From Paludibacter sp. (GTDB lineage: Bacteria; Bacteroidota; Bacteroidia; Bacteroidales; Paludibacteraceae), in NCBI RefSeq assembly GCF_009712605.1, contig NZ_WASO01000014.1, forward strand, positions 186,001-250,000: a DNA stretch of 64,000 nt, given 5' to 3'. Positions 19,326 to 28,212 of this stretch are shown here, one piece after another; within the stretch, counting starts at the first letter, position 1; each line of letters opens with the position of its first letter. A program made the position numbers and the translations under genes. A model generated the notes under the pieces. That model did no database searches, had not been told where the DNA came from, and worked only from the letters and a program-made list of their open reading frames with translations.

Positions 19326-20000
19326 ATGGGAAAACTTTATCTGGTACCAACGCCGGTTGGTAATCTTGAAGATATGACCCTGAGGGGCATAAGAGTGTTG
19401 AAAGAAGTTGATCTTATTCTGGCAGAAGATACGCGTACTTCAGGTTTTTTGTTGAAGCATTTCGGAATTGAAACCCGCATGATGTCGCACCATAAATTCA
19501 ACGAGCATAAAACGGTGGCAACTATTGGAGAGAGAATAGAAAAAGGCGAAACTATTGCTCTCATCTCTGATGCCGGTACTCCGGCTATTTCCGATCCCGG
19601 ATTTATGCTGGTGCGGGAATGTGTAGCTCGTGGCATTGAGGTGGAATGTTTGCCGGGAGCCACGGCTTTTGTTCCTGCACTCGTCAATTCGGGTTTACCT
19701 AACGACCGGTTCTGCTTTGAAGGTTTCCTTCCTCAAAAGAAAGGTCGGCAAACGAAATTGAAAGAACTCGCTCTGGAAACGAGAACCATGATTTTTTATG
19801 AATCACCTTTCCGTTTGGTGAAAACCCTGCAACAGTTTGCCGAATATTTCGGCCCGGAGCGGAAAGCCTGCGTATCGCGCGAAATCAGTAAGCTGCATGA
19901 AGAAAATGCCAGAGGAACAGTAACCGAATTGGCTACATATTTTACTGAAAAACAACCCAAAGGAGAAATTGTAATTGTTGTTGGAGGATTGGAAAACTAA
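19326..20000 (+). CDS. rsmI: 16S rRNA (cytidine(1402)-2'-O)-methyltransferase
   Basis: The 224-residue product is RsmI of the tetrapyrrole methylase fold, which 2'-O-methylates C1402 of 16S rRNA with S-adenosylmethionine. Diagnostic segments are LVPTPVGNLEDMTLR at the N-terminus, AEDTRTSGFLLKHFGI (about 34-50), SDAGTPAISDPGFMLV (about 81-96) and LPGATAFVPALVNSGLP (about 108-124). The protein ends near the catalytic fold without the extra C-terminal domain that longer RsmI proteins carry, which is common in this phylum. It lies 3 bp behind the hypothetical gene at 18588 and is followed by a 230 bp gap. Confidence 0.96.
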   Translation: MGKLYLVPTPVGNLEDMTLRGIRVLKEVDLILAEDTRTSGFLLKHFGIETRMMSHHKFNEHKTVATIGERIEKGETIALISDAGTPAISDPGFMLVRECVARGIEVECLPGATAFVPALVNSGLPNDRFCFEGFLPQKKGRQTKLKELALETRTMIFYESPFRLVKTLQQFAEYFGPERKACVSREISKLHEENARGTVTELATYFTEKQPKGEIVIVVGGLEN

Positions 20001-20113
20001 TCTTACATTTGTTAAACTTCTTGATTTAGCTAAAGATTAAATTGTGTCATATTGAATGTTTTAATATTTAGGTTATTGCACAGTGATTGTCTTGTTTTGC
20101 AACACTCAAAGGC

Positions 20114-20131
20114 TTCCGATGGCTATCGGGA
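20114..20131. repeat. Short palindromic intergenic repeat (copy 2, inverted)
   Basis: TTCCGATGGCTATCGGGA is self-complementary and is the inverted relative of the element at 16011-16028. It lies in the gap between rsmI and the lipoprotein gene. Nothing else is recognisable in that gap. Confidence 0.5.
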
Positions 20132-20229
20132 AATAATTTAGCAACATGAAGTTGGCTTTGCTGATTTATTAATTAGCTTGCGCTGAAAATGGTTTCCATA
20201 CTATCTTAAACGAAAAAAAATATTTACGT

Positions 20230-21102
20230 ATGAAAAATGTACTTGTTGTACTTGCCGTTTTATTGCTTGTTTCTTGTCACAAGCAACCTGCCGATGTTGA
20301 ATCGTTGCAGAGACAGAATGATTCGTTGATGCAGGTAAAAGCTCAATTGGAAAATGAGACCAACGAATATCTGGCGTCGATGAACGAAATTGAAGCGAAT
20401 TTCGACAAGGTGAAACAAATGGAGAATTACATCCAGATTAATAAGTCGGTAGAGAACACAAATCAGGATGTAAGAAGCAAAATCAACGATGATATTCTTT
20501 TGATGACAGATATGTTGAAGAAGAATAAAGAGCAAATCGCTGCGTTGACCCGTAAAATGGGCAAAAGTGCGATCAAAATTCGTGAAATGCAGAAGACTAT
20601 TGAGCGATTGAACAATATGCTGAACGAGAAAATTGATTTAATTCAGTCATTGTCGAACGAATTGCAGATTAAGGATGCTGCCATTGCAGACCTGAATAAG
20701 AATGTGGAAACGTTGAATCAGGATGTGGCAAACCTGAAGACTCAAAGTCAGGCGCAACAGGAACAGATTGCGAGTCAGGATGAAAAAATTTATACTGGAT
20801 GGTATGTATTTGGTTCAGGGAAAGAACTGAAAGATCAGAAAATACTTACTAGTGGAGGATTCCTATCTTCAACAAAAGTGCTTCAGAAAGATTTCAATAA
20901 AGAGTATTTTGTCAAGGTGGATATTCGTCAGGTGAAAAGTATTCCACTGTACTCTCCAAAGGCCAAAATTCTGACGATGCATCCGGCCGGGTCTTATTCT
21001 CTGGATAAACCGGATGGGAAAAATGGTAACTATGTGTTAACTATCAAAGACTACAAGGAGTTTTGGAGTATTTCCCGTTATTTGGTCGTAAAAGTTGATT
21101 AA
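20230..21102 (+). CDS. Coiled-coil lipoprotein, function unknown
   Basis: The 290-residue protein starts with a lipoprotein signal peptide (LLLVSC, Cys16). Residues about 22-190 are one long predicted coiled coil, rich in Glu, Lys, Asn and Gln with heptad spacing. The C-terminal ~100 residues form a compact beta-rich domain beginning IYTGWYVFGSGKELKDQKIL. Such Bacteroidota lipoproteins are often annotated only as hypothetical. It probably sits in the periplasm, anchored to a membrane. It is followed after 83 bp by the DUF6515 gene in the same direction. I cannot assign a function. Confidence 0.85.
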   Translation: MKNVLVVLAVLLLVSCHKQPADVESLQRQNDSLMQVKAQLENETNEYLASMNEIEANFDKVKQMENYIQINKSVENTNQDVRSKINDDILLMTDMLKKNKEQIAALTRKMGKSAIKIREMQKTIERLNNMLNEKIDLIQSLSNELQIKDAAIADLNKNVETLNQDVANLKTQSQAQQEQIASQDEKIYTGWYVFGSGKELKDQKILTSGGFLSSTKVLQKDFNKEYFVKVDIRQVKSIPLYSPKAKILTMHPAGSYSLDKPDGKNGNYVLTIKDYKEFWSISRYLVVKVD

Positions 21103-21185
21103 ACTATCATCGTAGCATTTTGTCATATAATTAAACACGTAGTTCATTCGTTAAGAATTCACTACAACACTAAATTGACAACACT

Positions 21186-22007
21186 ATGAAACGAACAAAT
21201 GCAGGTCGCTCTACAAGCGGCTATTCAACAAAGAATTCGTATCTTTCTTTTGCTTGTGCCATTGCTTTGTCGGCGTTGATTGCGTTGCCGGCTTTTGCAC
21301 AGAGAGGAGAAGGAAATCGTGAACAAAGATCGGATAATAAGAGAAACGAAGTAGGAACTGAACGGCAACAGTCCAATCGTTCGGAAAGTCGTGGTAATGC
21401 TCCCCGTTCTAACGCGCCTCAGGTGTCAAATGCTCCCCGAGGCAATGCCGACAGGCGGGATGTGCGTGCAGGAAACGACCGTTTCAATGCTCCGAGGCAA
21501 GATGGCGCTCAAATGCGTGACAATCGCTGGGATGCCCGCAATGATCGTTTCTACGGAAGATGGCCGGCTCGTGGCGCTTCGGTAAGAGTTGTGCCTCAGG
21601 GCGGATACTGGAGAAATTATCATGGTGTACGTTATATGTATCACAATGGTTTTTATTACAGACCTTATGGTTCGTCTTATGTGGTAGTTGCGCCTCCGAT
21701 TGGATTTCGTATTGCAACACTGCCGGTAGGTTTCGTTGCTTTTACGCTTGCCAATGCTGCATATTACTACTATGCAGGGGCTTATTATCAACGTTATAAC
21801 AACGAGTATGTAGTTGTTCAACCTCCTTTGGGAGCTTTAGTGCAAAGTATTCCGGAAGGCGGTCAACAGGTCGTTATCGACGGCAATACATTTTATATTG
21901 TTGACGGAGTTCAATACCAGGCCGTAATGTTTCATGGAAGTATCTGGTATAAAGTAATTAAGATTGAAGATCGCGTGGATGATTATAATGGCGAAAATCC
22001 ATATTAA
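21186..22007 (+). CDS. DUF6515-type exported protein
   Basis: This 273-residue protein has a long signal or anchor sequence (residues about 18-38, SFACAIALSALIALPAFAQ). A low-complexity basic Arg/Asn/Ser-rich segment (about 40-115) full of NAPR and RSN repeats follows. The C-terminal ~155 residues are Tyr-rich and repetitive (GGYWRNYHGVRYMYHNGFYY, YVVVAPPIGFRIATLPVGF, YVVVQPPLGALVQSIPEG). That pattern resembles DUF6515, a Bacteroidota exported family of unknown function. Two glycine/proline-containing repeats of the VVxPPxG type are visible. It is followed by a strong terminator and probably forms the end of a unit with the lipoprotein gene at 20230. Confidence 0.85.
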   Translation: MKRTNAGRSTSGYSTKNSYLSFACAIALSALIALPAFAQRGEGNREQRSDNKRNEVGTERQQSNRSESRGNAPRSNAPQVSNAPRGNADRRDVRAGNDRFNAPRQDGAQMRDNRWDARNDRFYGRWPARGASVRVVPQGGYWRNYHGVRYMYHNGFYYRPYGSSYVVVAPPIGFRIATLPVGFVAFTLANAAYYYYAGAYYQRYNNEYVVVQPPLGALVQSIPEGGQQVVIDGNTFYIVDGVQYQAVMFHGSIWYKVIKIEDRVDDYNGENPY

Positions 22008-22033
22008 TTGACACAATAATTTATTTAAAACGG

Positions 22034-22070
22034 CAGGCAGAAATAATCTATATTTCTGCCTGTTTTGTTT
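22034..22070 (+). terminator. Rho-independent terminator after DUF6515 gene
   Basis: CAGGCAGAAATA (22034-22045) pairs perfectly with TATTTCTGCCTG (22051-22062), with a 5-base loop, followed by TTTTGTTTTTTT. This is a standard intrinsic terminator. Confidence 0.92.
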
Positions 22071-22137
22071 TTTTATCAGCGCTCAAATAGGATGAAACTA
22101 ATTTCAAAGGAACTGTTTTAACAAGGGCTTTTTGTAG

Positions 22138-22145
22138 TAAATTTG
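22138..22145 (+). promoter_or_regulatory. Putative -7 promoter box before EamA-purD-fetAB genes
   Basis: TAAATTTG fits TAnnTTTG, about 85 bases upstream of the permease start. A T-rich -33-like stretch lies about 18 bases before it (22116-22119). The match is moderate. Confidence 0.45.
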
Positions 22146-22229
22146 CAAAATTATTGAACCGAGAAAACTAATGCCTTGCAAATGTGCACAAAGTATTGTC
22201 TGTAAAATATATAATCAATTTATTTTGAG

Positions 22230-23240
22230 ATGAACAAGACAAAATTGCAAGGACATACAGCCATGATTGTGGCTGCCATCATATTTGGAGCTAATTTTCC
22301 GATTACAAAACACCTGATGCCTCACTGGATGTCTCCCTGGGCATTGAGTTATTCGCGATTTGCGTTTGGAGCTATTATGTTCTGGGCCTTATCTCTGTTT
22401 GTCAAGAACGAAAAGGTTTCCCGTAAAGATATGTTTACCCTTTTGGTTGGGTCTATGCTTGGAGTGGGATTCAATCAAACTTTGTTTATCTTCGGGCTGC
22501 AGTATACTTCTCCGACGGATGCTTCGATTGTGAATACGGTCATGCCAATCATGGCAATGGTGATATCGTTTTTTATTTTGAAAGAACCAATCACTTTTAA
22601 GAAGTCGGGAGGCGTTTTTCTTGGCATGTTGGGAGTGCTAAGCATTATACTTTCGGCCAAAATAACATCGGGAGTGGAAAAGTCAGCTCCGGCATTAGGC
22701 GATCTGTTGTGTGCTTTAAGCTGCTTGATGTATGCGTTCTTTCTGGTGATAACCCGTGAAGTGTCTAAAAAATACTCGCCTGTGACCCTGATGAAGTGGA
22801 TGTTCCTGTTTTCTACCATTCTTACTTTCCCGTTCGGTTACAAAGATTTGTTGTCGGCTAATCTTTTTACTCACGGCTCGGTAAACGAATGGATGTCATA
22901 TGGATATTTACTGGTGTGCGCTACGTTTATAACCTATCTGCTGATGCCGGTAGCTCAAAAGAGAATACGCCCGACTACTATCGGAATGTACAATTATGTA
23001 CAGCCGCTGGTCGCTTCTGTAATTGCTATTTCAACGGGACAGGATGAATTTACCTGGATTAAACCCATTGCCGCTGTCTTGATTTTTGCAGGAGTTTATT
23101 TTGTAACTACCAGTAAGTCGCGCGAAGATATAGAGAAAGAGCTTGTAATGAGTAAGTCTGCTTCCGAATCAAAAGAGCTTGATCGTCTTCAGGTCGAAGT
23201 GGCTACTCAACAAGTCAATAAGGATAAAAGAATTAATTAA
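22230..23240 (+). CDS. EamA/DMT-family permease
   Basis: The 336-residue protein has ten predicted membrane segments in two EamA halves, the drug/metabolite transporter layout. The first half carries GANFPITKHLMPHWMSPWALSYSR-type sequence (about 19-42), which is typical of the EamA domain, and the second half starts near residue 150. The C-terminal ~35 residues are charged and cytoplasmic. Such transporters move small metabolites or amino acids across the inner membrane; the substrate cannot be told. It is 21 bp before purD, suggesting cotranscription. Confidence 0.92.
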   Translation: MNKTKLQGHTAMIVAAIIFGANFPITKHLMPHWMSPWALSYSRFAFGAIMFWALSLFVKNEKVSRKDMFTLLVGSMLGVGFNQTLFIFGLQYTSPTDASIVNTVMPIMAMVISFFILKEPITFKKSGGVFLGMLGVLSIILSAKITSGVEKSAPALGDLLCALSCLMYAFFLVITREVSKKYSPVTLMKWMFLFSTILTFPFGYKDLLSANLFTHGSVNEWMSYGYLLVCATFITYLLMPVAQKRIRPTTIGMYNYVQPLVASVIAISTGQDEFTWIKPIAAVLIFAGVYFVTTSKSREDIEKELVMSKSASESKELDRLQVEVATQQVNKDKRIN

Positions 23241-23261
23241 AACAACAATAATATTTTCATT

Positions 23262-24530
23262 ATGAACATTTTACTACTTGGATCGGGCGGAAGAGAACAC
23301 GCCATGGCATGGAAAATAGCACAAAGTCCTAAAGTGTCGAATTTGTACATTGCACCCGGTAATGCCGGAACATCTTCAGTCGGAACAAATCTTGCAATAG
23401 CCGCTGATAATTTTCCTGCGATTAAAGATGCAGTTAAAAGTTATGCAATTGACATGGTTGTGGTCGGTCCTGAAGATCCATTGGTAAAAGGAGTGGTCGA
23501 TTTTTTCGAAGCGGATACCGAATTGTGTAAAATACCTGTTGTCGGACCTAATAAAATTGCAGCTCAACTGGAAGGTAGTAAGGATTTTTCGAAACAGTTT
23601 ATGGTTCGGAATAACATTCCTACGGCGCGTTACCAGAGTGTTACCATTGATACGATAGAAGAAGGCGTGGCGTTTCTGAAAACACTGGAGGCTCCGTACG
23701 TGTTGAAGGCCGACGGATTGGCTGCCGGAAAAGGCGTTTTGATTATCAACGATTTGGAAGAAGCCGTGTCGGAATTGAAAAGTATGCTTCAGGGTAAATT
23801 CGGTGCAGCCGGTAATACGGTTGTAATTGAAGAATTTCTTTTAGGTATCGAATGCTCTGTGTTTGTTATTACAGACGGTAAACATTACCAAATCCTTCCG
23901 GAAGCAAAAGATTATAAGAGGATTGGGGAAGGTGACAAGGGTCTTAATACCGGCGGTATGGGAGCTGTATCTCCGGTTCCGTTTGCCGATGCTGAATTCA
24001 TGAAGAAGGTGGAAGACCGTATCATTCGTCCAACAGTTGAAGGTTTGGATAAAGAAGGTATTGTTTATAAAGGCTTTATTTTCTTTGGCCTTATCAAAGT
24101 AAAGAACGAACCTGTTGTGATTGAATATAATGCCCGTATGGGAGATCCGGAAACAGAGGTAGTAATGTTGCGTTTGAAATCGGATCTTGTAGAACTGTTG
24201 GAAGGCGTTGCTGCTGGTAATTTGGACGAAAAAACTGTTGAGTTCGATTCCCGCAGCGCAGTGACTGTTATGTTGGTGTCGGGAGGATATCCTGAAGATT
24301 ACGAGAAAGGAAAAATTATCACCGGTCTTGACCAGGTGGAAGGGAGTATTGCTTTTCATGCAGGTACCAAAGATGCAGACGGCAACGTGGTGACTAACGG
24401 AGGTCGTGTGATTGCGGTAAGTTCTTATGGAGCATCCAAAGATGAAGCTCTTGCACAGTCGTTCGCTAATGCGCAGAAAATCAGTTACGAAGGAAAATAT
24501 TTCCGTCGTGATATTGGTTTCGATTTGTAA
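23262..24530 (+). CDS. purD: Phosphoribosylamine-glycine ligase
   Basis: The 422-residue PurD catalyses the second step of de novo purine synthesis: 5-phosphoribosylamine plus glycine plus ATP gives glycinamide ribonucleotide. The N-domain [12 protein letters not shown] (about 7-18), the ATP-grasp core ([15 protein letters not shown], about 147), the signature [13 protein letters not shown] (about 229-241) and the metal-binding [16 protein letters not shown] (about 289) are all seen. Length is normal. It lies between a permease gene and the FetAB-like pair, in the same orientation with short gaps, so an operon is possible without an obvious functional link. Confidence 0.98.
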   Translation: MNILLLGSGGREHAMAWKIAQSPKVSNLYIAPGNAGTSSVGTNLAIAADNFPAIKDAVKSYAIDMVVVGPEDPLVKGVVDFFEADTELCKIPVVGPNKIAAQLEGSKDFSKQFMVRNNIPTARYQSVTIDTIEEGVAFLKTLEAPYVLKADGLAAGKGVLIINDLEEAVSELKSMLQGKFGAAGNTVVIEEFLLGIECSVFVITDGKHYQILPEAKDYKRIGEGDKGLNTGGMGAVSPVPFADAEFMKKVEDRIIRPTVEGLDKEGIVYKGFIFFGLIKVKNEPVVIEYNARMGDPETEVVMLRLKSDLVELLEGVAAGNLDEKTVEFDSRSAVTVMLVSGGYPEDYEKGKIITGLDQVEGSIAFHAGTKDADGNVVTNGGRVIAVSSYGASKDEALAQSFANAQKISYEGKYFRRDIGFDL

Positions 24531-24545
24531 AATCCGGTTTTGATA

Positions 24546-25166
24546 ATGCTTTTTTCTCTTCGTAACGTAGCTGTAGCCTTTGACAATAAACCTATTTTTG
24601 CTCCTGTCAGTTTTGAACTGAATACAGGAGAAAAAATGGCGATAAGCGGCCCTTCCGGTACAGGAAAGAGCAGCTTGTTTAATGTGTTGCTGGGCTTTGA
24701 GCATCGTTATCAGGGAGAAGTGTTTTTTGACGGAAAGCCATTGTCTCCGGTTGTAATTCAGGATGTCAGAAAGCAGGTGGCGTGGTTACCACAGGAAATC
24801 AATGTGTTGCCGACACAGACGGTTCGCGAATTTATATACACTCCATTTGAATATCAGGTCAACAAGCATAAAAAACCTACTGTCAGTCAGGTAGAATCCA
24901 GACTTGATGAGCTTGATCTGAAAACTGAAATTCTGGATCATACAATTGGTTCGGTTTCAGGAGGCGAAAAACAACGTATAGGCATTTTGACGGTACTGTT
25001 GTTGCAAAGGTCCATTCTGTTTCTGGATGAGCCGGTAGCTGCGCTTGATGCACGAATGAAGAAAAAAGTGGTTGATCTTTTGCTTGGAAATAAGCAACTA
25101 ACAGTTTTATCGACATCGCATGATGCAGTATGGAACGACCATTGCGATAAAATAGTAACACTTTAA
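24546..25166 (+). CDS. ABC transporter ATP-binding protein, FetA-like
   Basis: The ATG at 24546 is preferred over a TTG two codons earlier, giving 206 residues. Walker A (GPSGTGKSS, about 35-43), signature VSGGEKQR (about 137-144) and Walker B SILFLDEP (about 158-165) are intact, and a His-loop histidine follows in STSHDAVW. It is a single short nucleotide-binding domain. The next gene, 5 bp downstream, is a FetB-type permease, so the pair matches the FetAB iron or metal exporter. Direction and metal are inferred from that family only. Confidence 0.9.
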   Translation: MLFSLRNVAVAFDNKPIFAPVSFELNTGEKMAISGPSGTGKSSLFNVLLGFEHRYQGEVFFDGKPLSPVVIQDVRKQVAWLPQEINVLPTQTVREFIYTPFEYQVNKHKKPTVSQVESRLDELDLKTEILDHTIGSVSGGEKQRIGILTVLLLQRSILFLDEPVAALDARMKKKVVDLLLGNKQLTVLSTSHDAVWNDHCDKIVTL

Positions 25167-25171
25167 TTGAG

Positions 25172-25963
25172 ATGGGGTCTACGGTTGACATAAGCTGGAC
25201 GGCATTGCTGATAAGCGAATTGTTTCTTGCAATTCCGTTGTTTGTGCTTGGTTACTACCGCACTCATTTGGTGAAAGCGACAGTGATTTCCGTGCTTCGG
25301 ATGACGGTTCAGCTTTTCCTTGTGGGGATTTATTTGGGTTATATCTTTAAGCTCAATAACCCGCTGGTGAATGTGGCGTGGGTAATGGTTATGCTGGGAG
25401 TTACCTGTCAGACTATCGCCCGGAGGGGAGAACTCAAACTGAAATATTTTCTGATCCCGTTTGTTGTTTCAATCGTTTTTACGCTTGCTGTCGTCGATAT
25501 TTTCTTTCTTGGCTTTACAGTTCGGATAGGATATTTGCTGGATGCCCGCTATTTCATCCCGATTACAGGGATGATGTTGGGTAATATTATGCAGTCCAAT
25601 GTGATAGCTGCTAATTCTTTTTATCACAACATCTACAAAAACAAAGTGGCATTCCGATTTGCGTTGGCATCAGGTGCAACCCGTCATGAGGCTGTTTTCC
25701 CTTTTGTGGGTGAAGCCCTGAAAAAAGCGTTTAACCCAACGATTGCACAGATGGCTACAATTGGTTTGGTTTCGTTGCCGGGCATGATGACTGGACAAAT
25801 TTTGGGAGGAAACGATCCTTCAGTGGCTATCAAATATCAGATTATGATGATGGTAGCTATTTTTACGGCCAATGTTATAAGTGTTATTTTATGTATCCGT
25901 TTGTCAGGACGTTTTATTTTTGATGCTTACGGAAATCTCAGAGAAGAGGTGATCCGAAACTAA
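25172..25963 (+). CDS. FetB-like ABC permease (UPF0014 family)
   Basis: The 263-residue inner-membrane protein has six to seven predicted transmembrane segments. The UPF0014/FetB segments are visible: RMTVQLFLVGIYLGYIF (about 48), ARRGELKLKYFLIPF (about 84), FIPITGMMLGNIMQSNVIA (about 127-145), and the coupling-type region ASGATRHEA with GLVSLPGMMTGQILGGNDP (about 198-216). FetB works with FetA in resistance to iron or oxidative stress in Escherichia coli. The gene directly follows the ATPase gene, so the two form one transporter. No clear terminator follows in the 207 bp before the next gene. Confidence 0.93.
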   Translation: MGSTVDISWTALLISELFLAIPLFVLGYYRTHLVKATVISVLRMTVQLFLVGIYLGYIFKLNNPLVNVAWVMVMLGVTCQTIARRGELKLKYFLIPFVVSIVFTLAVVDIFFLGFTVRIGYLLDARYFIPITGMMLGNIMQSNVIAANSFYHNIYKNKVAFRFALASGATRHEAVFPFVGEALKKAFNPTIAQMATIGLVSLPGMMTGQILGGNDPSVAIKYQIMMMVAIFTANVISVILCIRLSGRFIFDAYGNLREEVIRN

Positions 25964-26170
25964 CATGATAAAAACAGGATTACGCAGTGCGGGAAAGTAT
26001 TAATATGAGTACAATCCGGCAGGATAAAAACAAATTATTCTCGGATAAAAATGATAAAAAAGAGTATCTTTGTAATACTCAACCCGAGTAAAAATACTAA
26101 CATCATACGAATATGCGATTGGTTCAGTCCTTTTGAGACGAATTGCATATGACTCTAAAATTATTCGCGT

Positions 26171-26476
26171 ATGAATTCAGCTTTAAATTTATTGTTGCGT
26201 CTGGGCATTGCCACCAGCATGCAGGACAGAGAAGCGGTGATAGACCGGATAAGCTCCGTATTGGAGGATAAAATGGGGACTGATCCCGATAAGGCTCAAA
26301 AGGTGGGCGAAAAAGTCCTGGCTGGAATAGAAGGTCTTAAGGATCAGTTGTCTATAGAACAAATTATTTCTTCTCTTTCCCGTAATGACGATGCGATAGA
26401 AAAACGGCTTGACGAACTCACGGAAGCTATCAACAAGCTGAATGCCAATGTTGAAAAACTTATGAAGAATAAATAA
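26171..26476 (+). CDS. Small helical protein upstream of UbiB-type kinase
   Basis: The 101-residue protein is soluble and almost entirely helical. The region from about residue 60 to 100 (SLSRNDDAIEKRLDELTEAINKL-type) is a coiled coil. There is no signal peptide. It resembles small phasin-like or adaptor proteins in shape only, and I recognise no named family. It sits 33 bp upstream of the UbiB/AarF kinase gene, so it may be a partner. Bacteroidota genomes often have a short coiled-coil gene in this place, which supports it being real. Confidence 0.75.
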   Translation: MNSALNLLLRLGIATSMQDREAVIDRISSVLEDKMGTDPDKAQKVGEKVLAGIEGLKDQLSIEQIISSLSRNDDAIEKRLDELTEAINKLNANVEKLMKNK

Positions 26477-26509
26477 CCCGGACCAAGGTTCCCATAACTG
26501 TATATAGCA

Positions 26510-28159
26510 ATGAAGATATTTCGGATTTATACAACGTGGCTTCAGTTTTCAAGAGCGTTGCAGATTATCAGGGTGCTGACAAAACATGCCTTTCGTGAAT
26601 GGTTTTATCGTACGAAAATGGGTAAAAGGCGTTTGCGCCGTCACCCGAAAGCCCAGCTTGATGTACGTACAACTCCCGAGCGTGTGCGACTGACAATCGA
26701 AGAGCTTGGTCCTACCTACATAAAATTCGGTCAGATACTTGCCGATCGTCCTGATATTATATCCGAGCGGTTTCGTGTCGAATTAAAGAAACTCCAGTCG
26801 AAAGCAATTCCTATTGACGACGATGCGGCTGTTAAGCTTATTGAAGACGAGCTCAATGATTCTATTGATAACGTTTTTGCTTACTTTGATCACCGTTGTC
26901 TTGCTGCGGCCTCTATTGGTCAGGTGTATCAGGGGCGGCTGCATACCGGAGAAGAGGTGATCGTTAAAATACAACGGCCTCACATTATCAGCAAAATAAA
27001 GCTGGATATATACCTGATGCACTTTGTGGCCAAACAGTTGGTGAAAAATTATCCTGATTTGGTAGCTATCAATGTGTTGGGTTTTATCTCTGAGTTTCAG
27101 GATAAAATCATGAAGGAGCTTGATTATACGGTGGAGGCATCAAACATCAAGCGATTCGAATTCATGTTTAAAAACGATCCTACCGTTCATATTCCGGCAG
27201 TTCATATGGAATACTCAACGCGCAAGCTATTGATAATGGAAAAGATCGTTGGGATCACGCCGGATAATATTCAGCGGCTGAAAGCGGAAGGATATGACTT
27301 ACATCAGGTTGCGGTAAATGGAGCAAATGCTTTATTGAAGATGATTTTGGAAGAGGGTTTCTTTCACGGTGACCCGCATCCGGGCAATTTATTTGTTTTG
27401 CCCAATAACGTAGTTGGCTTTATTGATTTCGGAATGGTGGGCGTTCTTCGTCCGCGGGAAATGAGCTTCCTTGCTCAGTTCTGTATGGGATTTGTTCGTC
27501 GTGATACTCGAGCCATTGCTTCGTCTTTGCTTACGTTGTGCGATGTCAAATTTTTTGATCAGACCGAGGATATGGAATTTCAGATAGACCAGATCCTCAA
27601 GCAATATGGTCACCTGACGATTGAAGAAATTGATTTCTCGAAAGTAATGCAGGATTGTATCAATCTGGTAGTTTTGTTCCAGTTGAAAATACCGTCCGGC
27701 ATCTTTATGCTTGCTAAATCGCTGGCAACATTGCAAAAATTTGCAGGTAATCTCGATCCCGATATTGCTTTGACACCCATTGTTCTTCCATATGCCAAAA
27801 AGCTGGTGTTAACACGATTTAGCCCCCGGAAAGTGGCTGCTTCCATTTACGATACGGCAATGGATTATGTGAACCTTATTAATACACTTCCGTCAACAGT
27901 CAATGAAATCTTATACAAAATAAAAGAAGGGACGATGCACCATCAGGTTCATATTGATGAAAAGAACCCGGTTACCCGTGTATTCAGAAATATAGGTTAT
28001 CGTATGGTGTCTGCGATTTTGATTATCGGTGTATTTGTCGGTTCTTCCATTCTTATTGTAAATACGCCGGAACGTCCGTACGGACAATTTGCTCTTTATA
28101 TGTCTTCATGTATTATTGTGATTTTATTACTGAAAGCATTGTTTGCCCGAAAAAAATAG
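26510..28159 (+). CDS. ABC1/AarF/UbiB-family atypical kinase
   Basis: The 549-residue protein belongs to the ABC1 (UbiB/ADCK) family. Its KxGQ motif is seen as TYIKFGQILADRPD (about 68-81), the Ala-rich nucleotide loop as AAASIGQVYQGRLH (about 132-145), the catalytic loop as FFHGDPHPGNLF (about 286-297), and the metal-binding Asp in IDFGMVG (about 305). Two transmembrane segments close the protein (about 500-545). UbiB proteins are ATPases that support isoprenoid quinone synthesis or lipid handling at the membrane; this organism probably makes menaquinone. Start at 26510 is supported by the conserved N-terminal helix. A small coiled-coil gene precedes it. Confidence 0.94.
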   Translation: MKIFRIYTTWLQFSRALQIIRVLTKHAFREWFYRTKMGKRRLRRHPKAQLDVRTTPERVRLTIEELGPTYIKFGQILADRPDIISERFRVELKKLQSKAIPIDDDAAVKLIEDELNDSIDNVFAYFDHRCLAAASIGQVYQGRLHTGEEVIVKIQRPHIISKIKLDIYLMHFVAKQLVKNYPDLVAINVLGFISEFQDKIMKELDYTVEASNIKRFEFMFKNDPTVHIPAVHMEYSTRKLLIMEKIVGITPDNIQRLKAEGYDLHQVAVNGANALLKMILEEGFFHGDPHPGNLFVLPNNVVGFIDFGMVGVLRPREMSFLAQFCMGFVRRDTRAIASSLLTLCDVKFFDQTEDMEFQIDQILKQYGHLTIEEIDFSKVMQDCINLVVLFQLKIPSGIFMLAKSLATLQKFAGNLDPDIALTPIVLPYAKKLVLTRFSPRKVAASIYDTAMDYVNLINTLPSTVNEILYKIKEGTMHHQVHIDEKNPVTRVFRNIGYRMVSAILIIGVFVGSSILIVNTPERPYGQFALYMSSCIIVILLLKALFARKK

Positions 28160-28212
28160 AACTATATAGAAAATCAAATTATAAATTAAATTTTTACTGA
28201 AAGAAAGAACCA

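Noticed and set aside
24540-24545. TTG start for the FetA-like ATPase
   Set aside because: An ATG two codons later (24546) is available and better; the TTG adds only two residues.
23841-24704. 287-codon minus-strand frame antisense to purD and the FetA-like gene
   Set aside because: It crosses two clearly identified genes; composition is a Phe/His/Asn-rich mirror of their codons.
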